DNA from: Siniperca chuatsi | Taxonomy: Eukaryota; Chordata; Actinopteri; Centrarchiformes; Sinipercidae | Direction of reading: 5' to 3' | Assembly (NCBI RefSeq): GCF_020085105.1 | Contig: NC_058051.1 | Location: 6,994,501 to 7,058,500 of the forward strand | Length of the DNA stretch: 64,000 nt | Shown here: positions 24,085-37,500 of the stretch, piece after piece | Numbering within the stretch: position 1 is the first letter of the stretch | Layout of the letters: every line of letters starts with the position of its first letter | Made by a program: the position numbers and the translations under genes | The notes under the pieces: generated by a model | Told to the model about the DNA's origin: nothing | The model's input: the letters and a program-made list of their open reading frames with translations, nothing else | The model's database searches: none

Positions 24085-25032
24085 TCATTTAACTGTTGAA
24101 AAATCGAAATGTCTACATCCCAACAAATAGTAATTTGTTAATTTCTGTATTTAGCTTAACAAGGCCTGCCATTGATGTGTTTTCAAGATTTTTTAAATTT
24201 AGTCAGTAAATTATATTGGAGCAAAATTGCAATCCTTTTCAAATGAGTGCTTTGGATATTTTACTGTACCTTGAGTCAAGTATTAATACAGCATGTTCAT
24301 ACATTTTCATAAAAGTGTGTGGAAAATCTGTATTTGTAATGAGGAATTTTAGAGGGATATCAGTTATCTCAGTGGGTTGGAGAGGTTACAAATGTACAAA
24401 TGAAAGTGGGTACACCTCAAAAGTAGCCCCTGGAATGCCATGAAAATTACAGTGTGTTAATATTTATGAATAAGAGTGTCTGTGAATGGATTATTCTTTC
24501 AAGATTATGTAATACAGTGGTCTCTGTCCTTTCTAAAAGGAGAGAGAGAGACTCTTCCTCACAGGGTAGGGTAGCTCTTTATTTAACCCCCTATTAACAG
24601 CAGAGATATTATATAGGTATAGGAAATGAATAATAAAAAATGAATAGATAAGGAATACAATAAAAAAGAATAAAATATGTATAAGTAAACATATATAAAT
24701 ACAGTGCAAATAGTGTCCACATTTATAGTCAGTACGGTATAGTACAGTCCATGAGCCTAACAGCTACCCCGTGCCCATCCACCTCTGCACCAAAGATAAG
24801 TGTGGATGCTGTCCATTTGGTTGGTGAGCAAGCCACTCAGAACAGAAAACCAAGAAAACTTCCATCTCAGGAGATAATCTTAAAATCAATCTGGGAAAAA
24901 TAGGAAATCTGTTAAAGGCAGTGAAAAATTTGTAGTTTGCTCCTTAACTGAGTACAGACACTGTTCAATCACAACCATTACGGTGGATTCCAATTCTTAC
25001 AAGTTTTAGAGCAGAGAAAATATCAAAACATA
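24085..25032. other. Intergenic, nothing recognised
   Basis: AT-rich sequence. Short low-complexity runs (AGAGAGAG at 24541) are present; no gene seen. Confidence 0.4.
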
Positions 25033-25484
25033 CAGTGGTGTGAAAAAGTGTTTGCCCCCTTCCTGATTTCTTTTTTTTGTGGCACTGTGGCATGACCTTA
25101 AAAAGGCAGTTCATGCTCGAAAACCCTCCAATGTGGCTGAATTACAACGATTCTGTGAAGATGAGTGGGCCAAAATCCCCTCCACAGTGCTGTAAAAGAC
25201 TCATTGCAAGTTAACGCAAACGCTTGATTGCAGTTGTTGCTGCTAAGGGTGGACTAACCAGTTATTAGGTTCAGGGGCAATCCCTATTTCACACAGGGCC
25301 ATGTAGGTTTGAATTTTGTTTTCCCTTAATAATAATAACCTTCATTTAAGAAATGCATTTTGTGTTTACTTGTGTTATATTTGACTAATTTAAATTTGTT
25401 TGATGATCTGAAACATTTAAGTGTGACAAACATGCAAAAAAAATAAGAAATCAGGAAGGGGGCAAACGCTTTTTAACACCACTG
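25033..25484 (+). mobile_element. Short Tc1-like element, internally deleted, 452 bp
   Basis: It starts CAGTGGTGTGAAAAAGTG and ends with the inverse TTTTTAACACCACTG, with TA on both sides, the Tc1/mariner target. Only the transposase C-terminus remains ([20 protein letters not shown], then EDEWAKIPS). It belongs to the same family as 59901-61063. It cannot make its own transposase. Confidence 0.85.
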
Positions 25485-25639
25485 TACATAGAAACTTCTC
25501 AAACCACTTATTAAGCCGAATCCCCTTTACTGCTGTTCATTTGTATGCTCAATATGTTCCAAACAGTCAATATATTAAAAGTATTAGGGTTGAATGCCAG
25601 GAATTGAGAATTTGAGACCACTCAGCCAAAGAGTTTGAG

Positions 25640-25900
25640 ACCACTCAGGTTCAGATCGGGCAGTCCATTCCTCCCAATCAAAAGAGTGGAAAAGAGTGTC
25701 CAGCCCATCTCCAGGAGTTTGGTAACAGACCCAGTGCTATGCATAGAGGTGAGCCCAACTATATCTAGTTGGTACCGCTCCACCTTCTGCATTAGTTCTG
25801 GTTCCACCCAACCCCAATGCCTATCCTTGCTGGTGGTGGGCCCACAGGGCAGCAGCTTCATGTAGTTCTTTCTGAGACAGCGATGATTGAGAGAGTGAAA
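25640..25900 (-). mobile_element. Non-LTR retrotransposon endonuclease-region remnant
   Basis: On the minus strand the reading ELMQKVERYQLDIVGLTSMH then LLEMGWTLF resembles the start of APE-type endonuclease domains of fish non-LTR elements (the pattern ERYRLDIVGLTSTH...LLERGWTLF). It is a short fragment, with no reverse transcriptase beside it. Confidence 0.5.
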
Positions 25901-27225
25901 CAAAGAAATTAATTTGCCATTTGTTTCATTGCAGTTATGTACTTAAGCAGAATAAATACCATAATACACTCAGCAGGTGCGTCTCTATTTTGAAGACAGG
26001 TGGTCTGTCTCCTTTTCCATCTCTTCATGTCTCCTTTGCATCCATTCAATACACCCATTTAAACATCAAAGGCACACAACAGCAAATACAAAAAACAACG
26101 CCATGGCACTGTGTTTATTGTCCTGTAATCTGCCCAATCTTTATGGTTCTTCAGATGTGATGGAAGTGCCAACACAAATGTAGTGATATGTAATAATAGC
26201 TCTGGAACTATTTGGTCAAAAAGGGTCTGCTGGTCTCTGAGAGTTACCAAATGTAATTTCGTTGCCTACAATGACAAATTAAGTGTCTTGTCTTATCTTT
26301 AGAGTGCAGACAAAGAAACAATTAGTTTCACAGTAGTATTTCTATTAGTTGCTTCAGTTATATCTGGTGCACGCCCTGCTGCAGCCTCCTGCTGAAGAGC
26401 CATGGTGAAAATGACTTACGCAAAATTTTATTTCAGCTGGTTGCACATGTAGATGTAGCAGCTGGTAGCTCCTTCAAGTTTCGCTACATTTTTTTTAATC
26501 TGTTTTTTTCCGGCTTTATTGTTGAAACATCAGTGATTGATGTCTGTTTAGATTTGATTTAAGATTAGAGTTTGGCAGACGCACCAGGCTGGAGTCACAG
26601 TTTGCATGTCATTTGAGCCAGTGTCTGCAAGGTGCGTCTCTCCCCTCATTGCATATGCATTTAAGGGAGGAACACACAAATAATTGTAGGAGACATGTTA
26701 ACTGTCAGTTTTGCTGGGAACATTCTCCGCCTCTGAATTGGAGGGGTAAACATAGAGCAAATGCAATTTACAAGAGCCACAAGCAAGATTATAGTGGGAA
26801 AAGAAACATGCATTAGCTCAAGGCTTATAGCTAATTAAAACCTGATTATTAGAAACAAAATTTGGTTATTATTAGTTAACACAATATCTGATTCTCTTAG
26901 CCCAAACAGATGCAAACACAAACCCAATGAAGAAAAATTCCACGTGTTTTGTGAATGGAACATGCAAACCTATTTCACTGTTACTGTTAATACAGTATAA
27001 ATTAGAAAAAACAACAATTCAATGTGATCCTCGCTCAATAAATAAAGACTGGTAGTTGGGAATAATATTGCAGTGCTCTTGAAACATACTGCCATGGCCT
27101 AAACACAGAAACATGACTCTGCAGTGTACTGTGGGCCATCACATGTTGGTTTATTTGTGAATGTGTTTTTGTGAATGAAGCGCCATCTGATGGTGACACC
27201 CTGCAATATCTGTCTCTCTAAAAAG
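25901..27225. other. Intergenic, nothing recognised
   Basis: No supported gene, RNA or transposon end. Short open frames lack family resemblance. Confidence 0.4.
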
Positions 27226-27680
27226 ACAGCTGCAGCTGATTCAGAATGCTGCTGCGAGAGTCCTCACTAAGACCAGGAGAATGGATCACATCACTCCAGT
27301 TCTCAGACCTTTATACTGGCTTCCTGTGTGTCAAATAATTGATTTTAAAACACTACTGTTTGTTTGTTTATAAAGAACTGAAAGAAATCAGGAAGGGGGC
27401 AAACGCTTTTTCACACCACTGTACATAGAAACTTCTCAAGTCACTTATTAAGCCGAATCCACTTCTCTGCTGTCCATTTGTATGCTCAATATGTTCCCAA
27501 CAGTCAATACATTAAAAGTTTTATTTTTTATTTTTTTCTGTTTTATTTGTTGTATATTATTTTAGCTATTTACATGTCCTTTATATATTGCTGTTTCTTT
27601 TCTTAATGCCTTTTATGTCTTATGTAAAGCACTTTGAATTGCCTTGTTGAAAGAAATACATCTGTATAATACAATACAAT
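27226..27680 (+). mobile_element. L2-type LINE 3' end, interrupted
   Basis: LQLIQNAAARVLTKTRRMDH then YWLPV is the L2 C-terminal coding end. The 3' tail with TTATGTAAAGCACTTTGAAT appears at about 27613. A block at 27379-27520, copied from or shared with 25441-25585, interrupts the element between these parts. Confidence 0.7.
27379..27520 (+). repeat. Tc1 end plus flank, duplicate of 25441-25585
   Basis: It contains the last 40 bases of the Tc1-like element, the TA, and about 95 bases of non-transposon flank that also follow the copy at 25484 (AGAAACTTCTCAA, TATTAAGCCGAATCC, TATGCTCAATATGTTCC). The copies differ by several substitutions. Confidence 0.8.
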
Positions 27681-29089
27681 TCAACAGTAGTTTCACAACA
27701 GTTTCAGAGGTTATTTAGAGTTTTTTTTTATTATTATTTATTATTTAGAGGTTTATTTTATTGTTTGATTCAGCTATTAATTGTTTCAGTGAATTATTAA
27801 TAAATCCATTTTTTATTCAATATTTTTTGTTTAGTGATGGACTGATTCATTTGTGAAGTCTTGTATTATGCCTGTTTTTGATCAAATAGACATGAGATAA
27901 TGAACAGTTTCCAATTTGAGGAAAACAATCTTGACCCAAGGTTCACTTACTTTCTTTTTCTGGAGCTTTCCACCAGAACTTTCTATAATTTTGCCAACAT
28001 GGACCTGAAGTGCTGATGAGGACCAAGCGAGACAGTTAAAAGCTCCAGAACAAGCAAGTAAGTGGACCTTGAGTTGAGATTGTTTTGTTAACTGCTGTTT
28101 TCAAGGTAAAGAATGTACATCAAGCTCTATTTATAATAGATTTGTAAAGTATTTTTGTTACATGCTGTTTCACACTGGCTCCCTGCTCTTTCCCAGGCTC
28201 TGTGCCCACCAGATGTCCTTCCTGATGTCCTTGTGTCAAAGTCTCACAACAATGTTTGTTGCCTGAAACAGTAGTCACAGATGTGCTTTTTTCCACTTGA
28301 CCTTTTCTTGGAAGGTGACCTTGATACCTCAACTGAAGTCTCTTAAATGAACCCTCTAGATACTTTATTAAAACGTAAAACATAACACTGAAGGAGGTGG
28401 GAGTGACAAGCATTTCCCCCTGCAGTGTCTACAGTCAACAGGAGGCATGTGATTTTAGTGTGTATACAATACCAGGTTCCTCCATTTACTGTACATCCAA
28501 ACACATGCCGAAACACACACATACACTTACTTTACATGCACACAATAAACCAAACAATGTTGCTGTTGGATAAAACCTGAATCTCTTTTGACCATCATGC
28601 ATTTCTTATGTTCTCTAAAGAGTGTTATACACCACACAGTAAAGAGGGGTCCTGACACTTAATTTACTTTCTAATTTCCAAAATGTGTTCTGAGGGCTTG
28701 TGTATAATACTGTCATGTGTAGCATATATTTACCATCAACAGCAACCTCTATTGTGGTGTGAACTCCTGGTAGCACAGACAACCGGGCCTTGTGGAAAGG
28801 AATGCTGTCCTGCACCGCACACATTTGTGGATACACCTCCTGCCATTCTGATAAACAGTTAGGGGTTGCTGACTTCCTTGTTTGCTCTGTATACTGCCTA
28901 TGTTACCTGTTGTCATTGTAGACTCACCTGTAGCCTCGCCAGGTGGGAAGAAGAGACAGAGTTAAGGAGAAACGAGAGATAGTTTTAGGACAAAAGGTAG
29001 AGGTGAAGTAAGATGGGTAGGAGGTTTTGACAACAAGCGTGAAAAGAGAAGAGTAACAAAAGAAGCTACCAACCTCATCATCTCCCATC
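27681..29089. other. Intergenic region before the TRIM gene
   Basis: No gene recognised. The last 200 bases before the TRIM start (28920-29089) are purine-rich and are likely promoter and 5' UTR. No clear TATA box was found. Confidence 0.4.
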
Positions 29090-32000
29090 ATGTCTTTGTC
29101 CAAGCCAGAGGAGCAGCTAGCCTACGAACTGAGCTGCCCAATCTGCCTTCAGCTCTACTCTGATCCCGTGGTTCTCCCCTGTGGCCACAACTACTGTCGA
29201 GTCTGTATCTGCAAGACTGTTGACACTACTGACAAGAGGGACAAAACACTTCCACGTTGCCCAGAGTGCCGCGAGGAGTATCAGGGTGTGGATTCCCTGC
29301 AGAAAAACTTCAAACTCTGCGGCATCATCGAGGGTTACCAAGCCACCACACTGCAGCTGGACAAACAGCCTGAGACTCAGCCTGAAAGCATGGAGGTTTT
29401 CTGCGACCACTGTATAGATGAGCAGTCACTGGCTGTGAAGACCTGCCTGAAGTGTGAGGTGTCGCTGTGTTCCAGGCACCTTCAGAGACACCACGAGAAG
29501 GAGTCGTTCAGGGCACACACTGTGGTGGAGCCCTTGAAACAGCTGGGGATGAAAGGCTGTGCCATCCACCAGCATCCCTTTGAGTACTTTTGTTCTAACG
29601 ACATGACCTTACTGTGCACCACATGTTTCATAGAAGGCCTTCACCAGAACCATGATGTTCTCACCTTCAGTGTAGCCGAAGAGGAGATGAGGCGAGCACT
29701 GGAGAGCCGCAGCAAGGTAGTTTTGTTGTTTCAGTTACATTAACCAGGCTTTTATTCCACAGACATTCGTCCTATATTGTAGCATGTAATGTTTTATATT
29801 ATGGGTAAAATTTCTGAATAATTTCCAAGAAGTTTACTGGAAACAACTATGCAATTTGGTACTAATTATAGAGGAATTATAGACAATTAAATTAAATTGT
29901 TAACCTAGAGATTGTTTTAGTCAGTGTGCAGCAGGTCTGCTGAACATGCAAAAATGTGAAATTTGTCTACAGGCAAGCATTCAATTTGACATACATATAG
30001 AATAACATTTCCAACAATAAATGAATAATGAATGAATGTTTACTTGTGTTTAAATCAAACCTTTCTTTCAAGGAAATTCATATTTCCCTTTAATTAGATG
30101 CCCTGTAAGATTCCCTGTAATTACATGACATTGTTCTTTCCAGAAAACCTATTCAGAAATTACTGACCTGTAAAATAACTTGTTAACAAACAGAGCACTT
30201 TAGAGAGTGCAGATTGTTGAGCAATGATGACAAGGCTTCACTTTATGAAGTGAAAACAATCAAAACGTGACATTCAAGGTTTGAGTAAAGTGGTTGGCGG
30301 CTATCTGGCACACTGCAATCTGGAACTGGTGGATGAAAAGAATGCAAAGATTGTCTGTCTGACGAGAACAGCACTGACTTCTGACAGGGTCAAAGTGAGT
30401 TCTCAGTTCCAGGTGACTGATTCAAATGCTTAAATTAAATCTGTGCTGAGTAGAAATACCAAGTCATCGCACCAAAAAGTCACATGGACTTAAGGACTCA
30501 AAGAAAAAATGACGAGGCCTCTTCATCTATTTTCACTTACAATGTGGAAATGATAGGAAAGGAATGTTTTCCCTTGCCGTGTTGACAACCTTTAACAAGA
30601 AAAGTACATCCAGTCATTCCAGATTAAAGTGTTAACCACACAAATCTCCAATGCATTAAATCTGTGTTTGCAGGTGGTTTCCTACAGGCTGCAGATGACA
30701 GAGAGTCTTCTACAGATGACAGCAGAGGAGCAAGGAGCTTCTGAAGCTATAGCAGACACACTGGTCAACAAGGCTGTCACTCTCATGGACAGTATGGCTG
30801 CACTAATGAACAGGTAATATACTGCATGTGTGCTATCTGATCAAACCGCACCACACACAGTCCAGCAGATGAGTTTATAAACTCTTAATAAAGAATCTTT
30901 TTTTTTTTTTTTTTTTACTTTCAGTGATCATGTTGTATGGAATTTTTAGATAGATAAAAATAGATATGTCTAGACAAAATAACAGACTTGAATTGTTTCC
31001 AATCCTAATGCACACTATGTATTTAAATTAATAAGACAATGTTCTACAGTATGTAAGTTTTAAAAGAAGATGGGTAAACTGTTTACATTTAAATGGTGGT
31101 TGAAGAGGGTTTCCTTGGAGTACCCTCCCTGTATTGTAAATCACAGGTTATGTTTAAGGTCAGTGACAGTATGTGCATCAGATTACCAGCTGCGGTGCCT
31201 TCTTCAAGCTTGAAGAGCAGGATCAGGCAGTGACTTTTGCAGATAAAATGCATGCCAAAACTCAGCATACCGATCACTGTATGTGATTAATCCAGTTACT
31301 CAGCATTTTTAGATTGCCAGTAAACGTTTTGACCAAAGTAATAGTGTTCAAATGTCATGGACTGTTCAAGAACAGCTCTAAAAAATTTTTAGATTATAAA
31401 ATGCTGATAGATTATAATTTATCTCATTAATCAGTAATGTAATGTTTGATTTCATTGCATGCAAAAGAAAGAAATACCTAAAATGTTTCCCCCATATATA
31501 ATGTATAATGTTTACCATGTTCACCATCTTAGTTTAGTGTGTTAGCATGCTAACATTTGCTAATTAGCACCAAACACAAAGTACAGCTGATGCTGATGGG
31601 AATGTCATTAGTTTTTCAGATATTTGGTCATAAACCAAAGTATTGGATAAACTAAACATTTGACCTGATGATGGTGCTAAGTGAAAAATAATTTCAAATA
31701 CAGAAATTAAACATTGTAAAATTTTTTCAATCACCCAGTTATCCAATCAATGTATAAATATGTCAAACAAATCACATTTACGTGTATTGAAAGAAAACAC
31801 CTTTAACATGGATGAACCTATACCGGCCCACATATATCAGTCTATTTCTAGTAAGTAATATAGAAGCAATGCTAGTAATAATAGGACTAAATAAAATCTA
31901 TAAGTGGAAAATTATTATGATGATGTTTGCTAACTGGAGCTCCCAGTTTACCCTCCTTTTGATGTACCGTTGTTGTGTTGTGTTCAGGTACAGAGAGTGT

Positions 32001-33400
32001 CTGCATGTGCTATTGGAAGAGGAGAGAGGCCAGCACAGAAAAATCTGGCAGCTCGGATTGAGTGCACTCGAAGAGCAACAGCAGCAGTTACTGGAGGCCC
32101 AGCAAAGTGCCACACATGCCCTCAGTGAGACAGACACATGCATCTTCATACACAGGTACAACAAAAACCTATACTGCTTTTACAACTAAAATGAATAAAT
32201 ATATAAAATAATATTGAAAGAAATAGTACCTCAACATACTGGAAAATAAATCAGTATTTTCACTGATAAATTTACTCTATGCATAATTGTCTACATACAT
32301 TATCCCATTGTATATGGATAGATGAGAACAAAAATAGAGATTAGTCCTTACATGTACCTTGAAAAATTATTTCAAGCCATTCATATTATCAACTTTACAA
32401 ACTGAGGTAATACTGTATATACGATAGTGTACATAAAAATGTGCAGAAAGAACACATGTGCACTATTAGCTATTAGTGCATGTAAAATATAGAAGGGTTT
32501 TACATATGTAGTATGTGCAGGTAAGTCCACGCACATTCAGAAAAATGTTTGCCAGCCCTTATGTAAAGATATGTCTGTGCATTCATGCAGCCCACATAAG
32601 TAAAGATATGTGATGACAAGTAACAAAGCAGAGCACGTGGTAGCATAGTAAAACAATGGAAATCAACTGAGGAAATTATTCTGCTCTCCAGGTTCATGCT
32701 GATTGAACATAAGCTGAGAGAAGTTGTCACAGGCACCATTCCCTCCAAGATACCCTCGAAGGCTCCACTCAACACTAAGCGTCTCCAGGCAGGCCTCAAA
32801 ACCCAAGACTTCCGCTCAGAAATGACCGGGCTCCTGGATTCCCTACATGTCCTCCTCAACCCCCTGGACCTGACATTCAACCTCTGCACTGCCCACGCCA
32901 GCCTGATAGTCTCCAGTGATCTGCGCACAGTAAAGTACAGCCCCACCAAGCAGCCATATGTGGAGCACCCAGAGCGTTTTACAAGCGCACCCCAGGTTCT
33001 GTGCAGCCAGGGATTCTCGGGTGGTGAGCACGTATGGGTGGTAGAGGTGGGGGTCAACAGCATGTGGTCGCTGGGTGTGTGTTACAAGAGTATCCCTCGC
33101 CGTGGTGACCACAGTCGTCTGGGACACAACTCTGTGTCCTGGCGATTGCAGTGGAAAAATGGCAAGCTGACAGTGTGCCAGTCCTCCTGCAATGAGGCTC
33201 TGGGGAAAGTGACCAATCATCCGCTGAAGATTGAGATAGCGCTGGACTATGAAGGGGGGACATTAATGTTCCACAGCACCAAAGGGCGCAGGGAGCATCT
33301 CCACACCTTCAGGGCTGTGTTTAAGGAGCCGGTTTACCCAGCATTCAGTATTCATTCAAACACAACAGAGTCCTGGATCACACTGCACAGTGGGATATGA
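29090..33400 (+). CDS. TRIM-family RING E3 ubiquitin ligase with PRY/SPRY
   Basis: Coding exons 29090-29716, 30674-30813, 31988-32155 and 32692-33400; all borders are GT/AG, phases join exactly, and 1644 bases give 547 aa plus TGA. The RING is C3HC4: C16, C19, C31, H33, C36, C39, C57, C60. B-box 1 spans about 105-145 (CDHC, CLKC, C127, H130). B-box 2 spans 157-190 (C157, H160, C168, D171, C176, C179, H185, H188). Residues 196-312 are heptad-rich coiled coil. PRY/SPRY runs from about 370 to 547, with LDLTFNLCTAH, WVVEVGV, LDYEGG and PVYPAF. Such proteins are cytoplasmic E3 ligases that dimerise through the coil; fish have many, several antiviral. Double B-box plus SPRY resembles the TRIM25/47/65 and finTRIM groups, but I do not recognise the orthologue. 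Start ATG has A at -3. All key zinc ligands are present, so it looks functional. Confidence 0.92.
31490..31690. repeat. Dispersed repeat in TRIM intron 2
   Basis: The GTTAGCATGCTAAC palindrome (31541-31554), then TTTGCTAATTAGCACCAAAC and GGTCATAAACCAAAGTATTG, form a very common fish interspersed repeat. It lies between the second and third coding exons. Confidence 0.6.
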
Positions 33401-34098
33401 ACACAACTTCTATTATTTAATATTTCCCAAACATAGAATTTATGTGGATGTTCAAGCAAGTAAACTGGCCTACAACTAAGATTTTTCTTTGTACTTTTGT
33501 ATTTGTTGCTTTCTTTTAAAAGTCCGTATGGTATAAGTGCAGAGTGATTAAAGATTTTGCCAAAATTGTGCATTCATGTGTAATTGTAGTAGGAAAATAA
33601 CTTCTCTACTCAGTATTTAGCTTGGAAATGTACTGTGATGTTGTTTTGCAGCTGTCAAGTCCCACAGTTCAGGAGTTTGGCTACCACAAATACATTTTCA
33701 ACTGCTGGGAAACAATACTTCATTGTGCAAAGATATAATACAAAAGTTGCTATCTAGCATGACTGCATTACGTAACTTGGAGCATTTTAATCACATGATA
33801 GTTTGTTTACAAAAACTAAGTTTTATATTCATGATTAGGGTGTTTTTTGTCGAGTACATAGATCAATACATGTGTTATGTATAAGAGAATTTTGTGGGAT
33901 TTTTCTTTTCTTTTTATCATTTGTCCATCTGAGACACTAAGATTTAGCATGTTTCCATTTGTCTGTTTATTGAAAATTAACTGAATGTCTCTTGAATGTT
34001 TTGTGTTTGCCTTTTATTTTCTTTATATACAGTAAACATTGATGTGTGTGAATATTGACATTTAGGCTGAATATGAGGCATGCTTGTGTTTATGCTAC
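33401..34098 (+). other. TRIM 3' UTR
   Basis: AT-rich sequence without coding potential between the TGA stop and a strong polyA signal. An ATTAAA at about 33547 could give a shorter form. Confidence 0.6.
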
Positions 34099-34104
34099 AA
34101 ATAA
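34099..34104 (+). terminator. PolyA signal AATAAA for the TRIM gene
   Basis: AATAAA followed within about 25 bases by TGTTTGTGTGTATGTTG, a classic GU-rich downstream element. It lies 0.7 kb after the stop and 0.47 kb before the chchd6 start, so the two same-strand genes are closely spaced. Confidence 0.6.
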
Positions 34105-34574
34105 ACTCTGATGATAATGTTTGTGTGTATGTTGACAAAATGTCTGTGTGTCCATAACTATATGTACTATGACAGTATGTATGGTATGGTATATGATTGG
34201 CTCTTGGCAGTTCATTCAGTCAAGTGTGACATTGGGGTTGCCAGGTAGAGCTGAAAATAGGTAACTGACAGTAATTCAACTGTTTTTACCTAAATGCACG
34301 TGTAAAACACATGCAGATAAATTGTGAATAGTGTGTGAATAATTGAAGTTACTTGCTCCATCTGATTACTACATTAATAGGAAACCATGCCCCGGGTTTT
34401 AAAAACATCTGTGAGAGGGGGATGGTTTAAGGATAATCTGGCAACCCAGATCCCATCTGATCTGTCACTTATTCTATCATTGGGCAGAAAACTAAGATTA
34501 TTTCATATTAGTAACATTAACTACTATACTATACGTAAGGTCATTAGGAAATCTGTCACTTAACGCCAGAAGCC

Positions 34575-37500
34575 ATGGGCTCGGGAGAGAGTACGACCAG
34601 AAAAGTGTCTTTCGGTGTCGATGATGAGGACAGAGTCAGGATTCTTCGTGGAGTCAAGGTAATGCTAATATAGCTAGCGTTTGATAAGCCATGCTAACGT
34701 TAACTTTAACGTTACGCCTAACGTTAGCATGTTGCAAATTAAGTTACCAGTTTAATCTGAGATGAAATAAAGTTAAGTCTACAACCCGTAAAGCAACACC
34801 TGATGTGGGGGGATCTAAAGGGATGCAGGGGCTAGGGCAGGTTGATATACGACATGAAACATGCCCTTTTTTCGTTACGCCGAACTCAGTCATAATAAGG
34901 TGTAGATAGACGTGTGCCTTGCATGTCGGCAAAAGAACATATCTGGAAGATGACAAGCGTCTTTTAGAAACCTCAAGTGTCTTCTGGTAAATTCGGCATA
35001 TGGATTATCCACCCAGCAGAACTACATTTATCACAATTCACTAGCTAATTACTGTCCAGCGTTTGCTAACAACGTTAAAGATAACGCGTTCAGCTAGCTG
35101 TTAGAAGGCGAACCAATCGTTTACGTTCGCTAGTATTTTGTTGGAATATGTCAATTGCACGGTGAGTGTATTGCTAAATCAAGGAGATTCCCGTTGTTGT
35201 TTTAACGGTCTCAAATGTTGTTGTAGCTATAAGGGTATTTGTCCATAATCAAGGTAGAGGCTTTAAATGGGCAGATTTAGAATGAAGTTTGGCGTGCTGT
35301 TTTCTGCCTATTGACACTGTTGTCTTCCAGTGCTATTGTAAATGTACGAATTCTTCAGGGTGCAAGTCATGACCAACCAATGAAATGGTAATACAACTGA
35401 AAATGTAGCCAAAAACACTAAACTACTCTATGTTTAAACATTTTAAATGTAGTTAATAGTGATTCCTGTAATTATGTATGCACTTTGATTGATACATCTA
35501 TGTAGTCATGTAATAACATGGCAATGATTTTTGTGCATTAGCATTTACAGAGAGATGTGTTGCATAAAAGCAAGTGCTTCTAATCCTAAACTGCATTAAG
35601 GAAGGACAAGACTTCATGTCACCACATGAAGACCTGTGCACAGGCAGGAACAACTAAAATGAGAAACATAAATACCTTAAAACGTTTGGAACAGGATATG
35701 AAAACAGCTACTTTCGCAGAATGCATAAGCCGAGCATTTGACCCTTTTACACCTTTACATCCTCACCTCCGTCAAATGGCCTTCACAACATGGATTAGAT
35801 CATGGAATGTAATTTCAGCGGTTTCCCGGACAGACTGGAAAGACTTAACATTTTTTGTAGCCAAAGTCCTTGCAGGTTTTGTTTCATGATAGAGGTTTGT
35901 TTTAAACGTCCAGTGTGTATGATTTAGGGGGCTCTATTTGCAGAATATGGCGATAATATTCATAAGTATGTTTTCATTAGTTCATCACCTGAAAGTAAGA
36001 CTTGTTGTGTTTTTGTTAGCTTAGAATAAGCCCTCTATATCTACAGAGGGAGCGGTTCCCCTTCCATGGAGTCTGACATGTTGCACCGCCATGTTTCAGC
36101 AGTATCCCAGAACGGACAAACCAATCACTGGCTCTAGATAGGGCCGTTCGTGCTTTTCGTAGAGCTTGGTATCGCCACTGATTTCCCGAATTGATTCTAT
36201 TCTGATTCACAAGGTCCCGATTTGATTCAATATTGATTTGGTTAGGGATATTTTTAGTAACAATACCAGTTTTGCTTGGATATGAAAGAGATTCTCAGAG
36301 AACTAATGCTAAAATTAAAAAGTAAAATTGTACAAGGAACCCTCTAACCTGGTGCATTATTAAAAATATTAATGTTTACATTAAGAAATGACCCTTTAAA
36401 TCACCTATAACAGAGCTGATATTTCCATTCATACACCCCAGTGTTTCCCCAACCATTAGATTATAAATAAATATATAGATATTAAGAAAAACAACTTGAC
36501 ATTTAAGGTTGAAATGCCCCTTAATTATCAAGTATTGCATTTCTAAATGTTGTGCTGTTATTTCTGCATTAAAAGAACAAAAAAGATAGATTAGAAAGAT
36601 TAGACATAGATTGTTTGACTGCTCACTCAGTCAGTCGGGTGAACCCGGGAACCTGTATACCTGAATGGCACATTTTCATTCGACTCACAAAACCTCCATG
36701 ATACATGTAAGTTAGCATAATATGTTGTAGAATTTTAGTGTTATTCACGCTTTAATACCGTGTGGTTATATATCAACATTTATAAGCACTGTTTGTGAAC
36801 TTCCTTCTCCTTACGTTAGGCGCATCTGTGCTGTTTTTAGCTCAGAGAAAGAGTTCATCAAGCTAGCAGCACAACACGTGAAAGCAGCCAGATCTGTAAA
36901 GTTTCCCCAAGTATTCCAGTATTGCACCCTTGGTACGCCTTCCGATCCGTGGAGCCCAACTCGCTGCACTTCGCAGCCGGAGAAAGCTTCTCCTGTAGAG
37001 GAGCAACTAACATTGGTGGCTGGGGTCTGGCTGCAGCTCGGGGGAAACCGGCCTAGCCTCATACATCGAAAATATACGGGTAAACACCACTTTCTGACCT
37101 AGGCGGGATTATTCAAATAAAGATCAATTTGAATAGGAATTTTTTTTTTGAACCCAGCCCTAGTTTTTCGCGGGTTTTCACGGCCACCATCAAATGATTG
37201 CAAACTGCAATTTCAACGCTAGATGCCACTAAATCCTACACACTGCTCCTTTTACTGACTGACACAGTACACCTTTACTTTTCACACCAGTGAAGTGTTT
37301 TTTGCTGGCCTGGTTGTGATTCTCACCTTGCTGTAGTGATGTAGAAGTGTACTCAGTGCACTCTGACCTTCACAGCCTGTTGAGTGTGATTACTGGTAGA
37401 GCATTCTTTCGACCACACTCAGTAGTGATGCTGGGTATGGTCACAGGTACAATATTCTGGAAACTTCCGACTAGAGGAGGTCAGTGAAGTAGTGCGTTTC

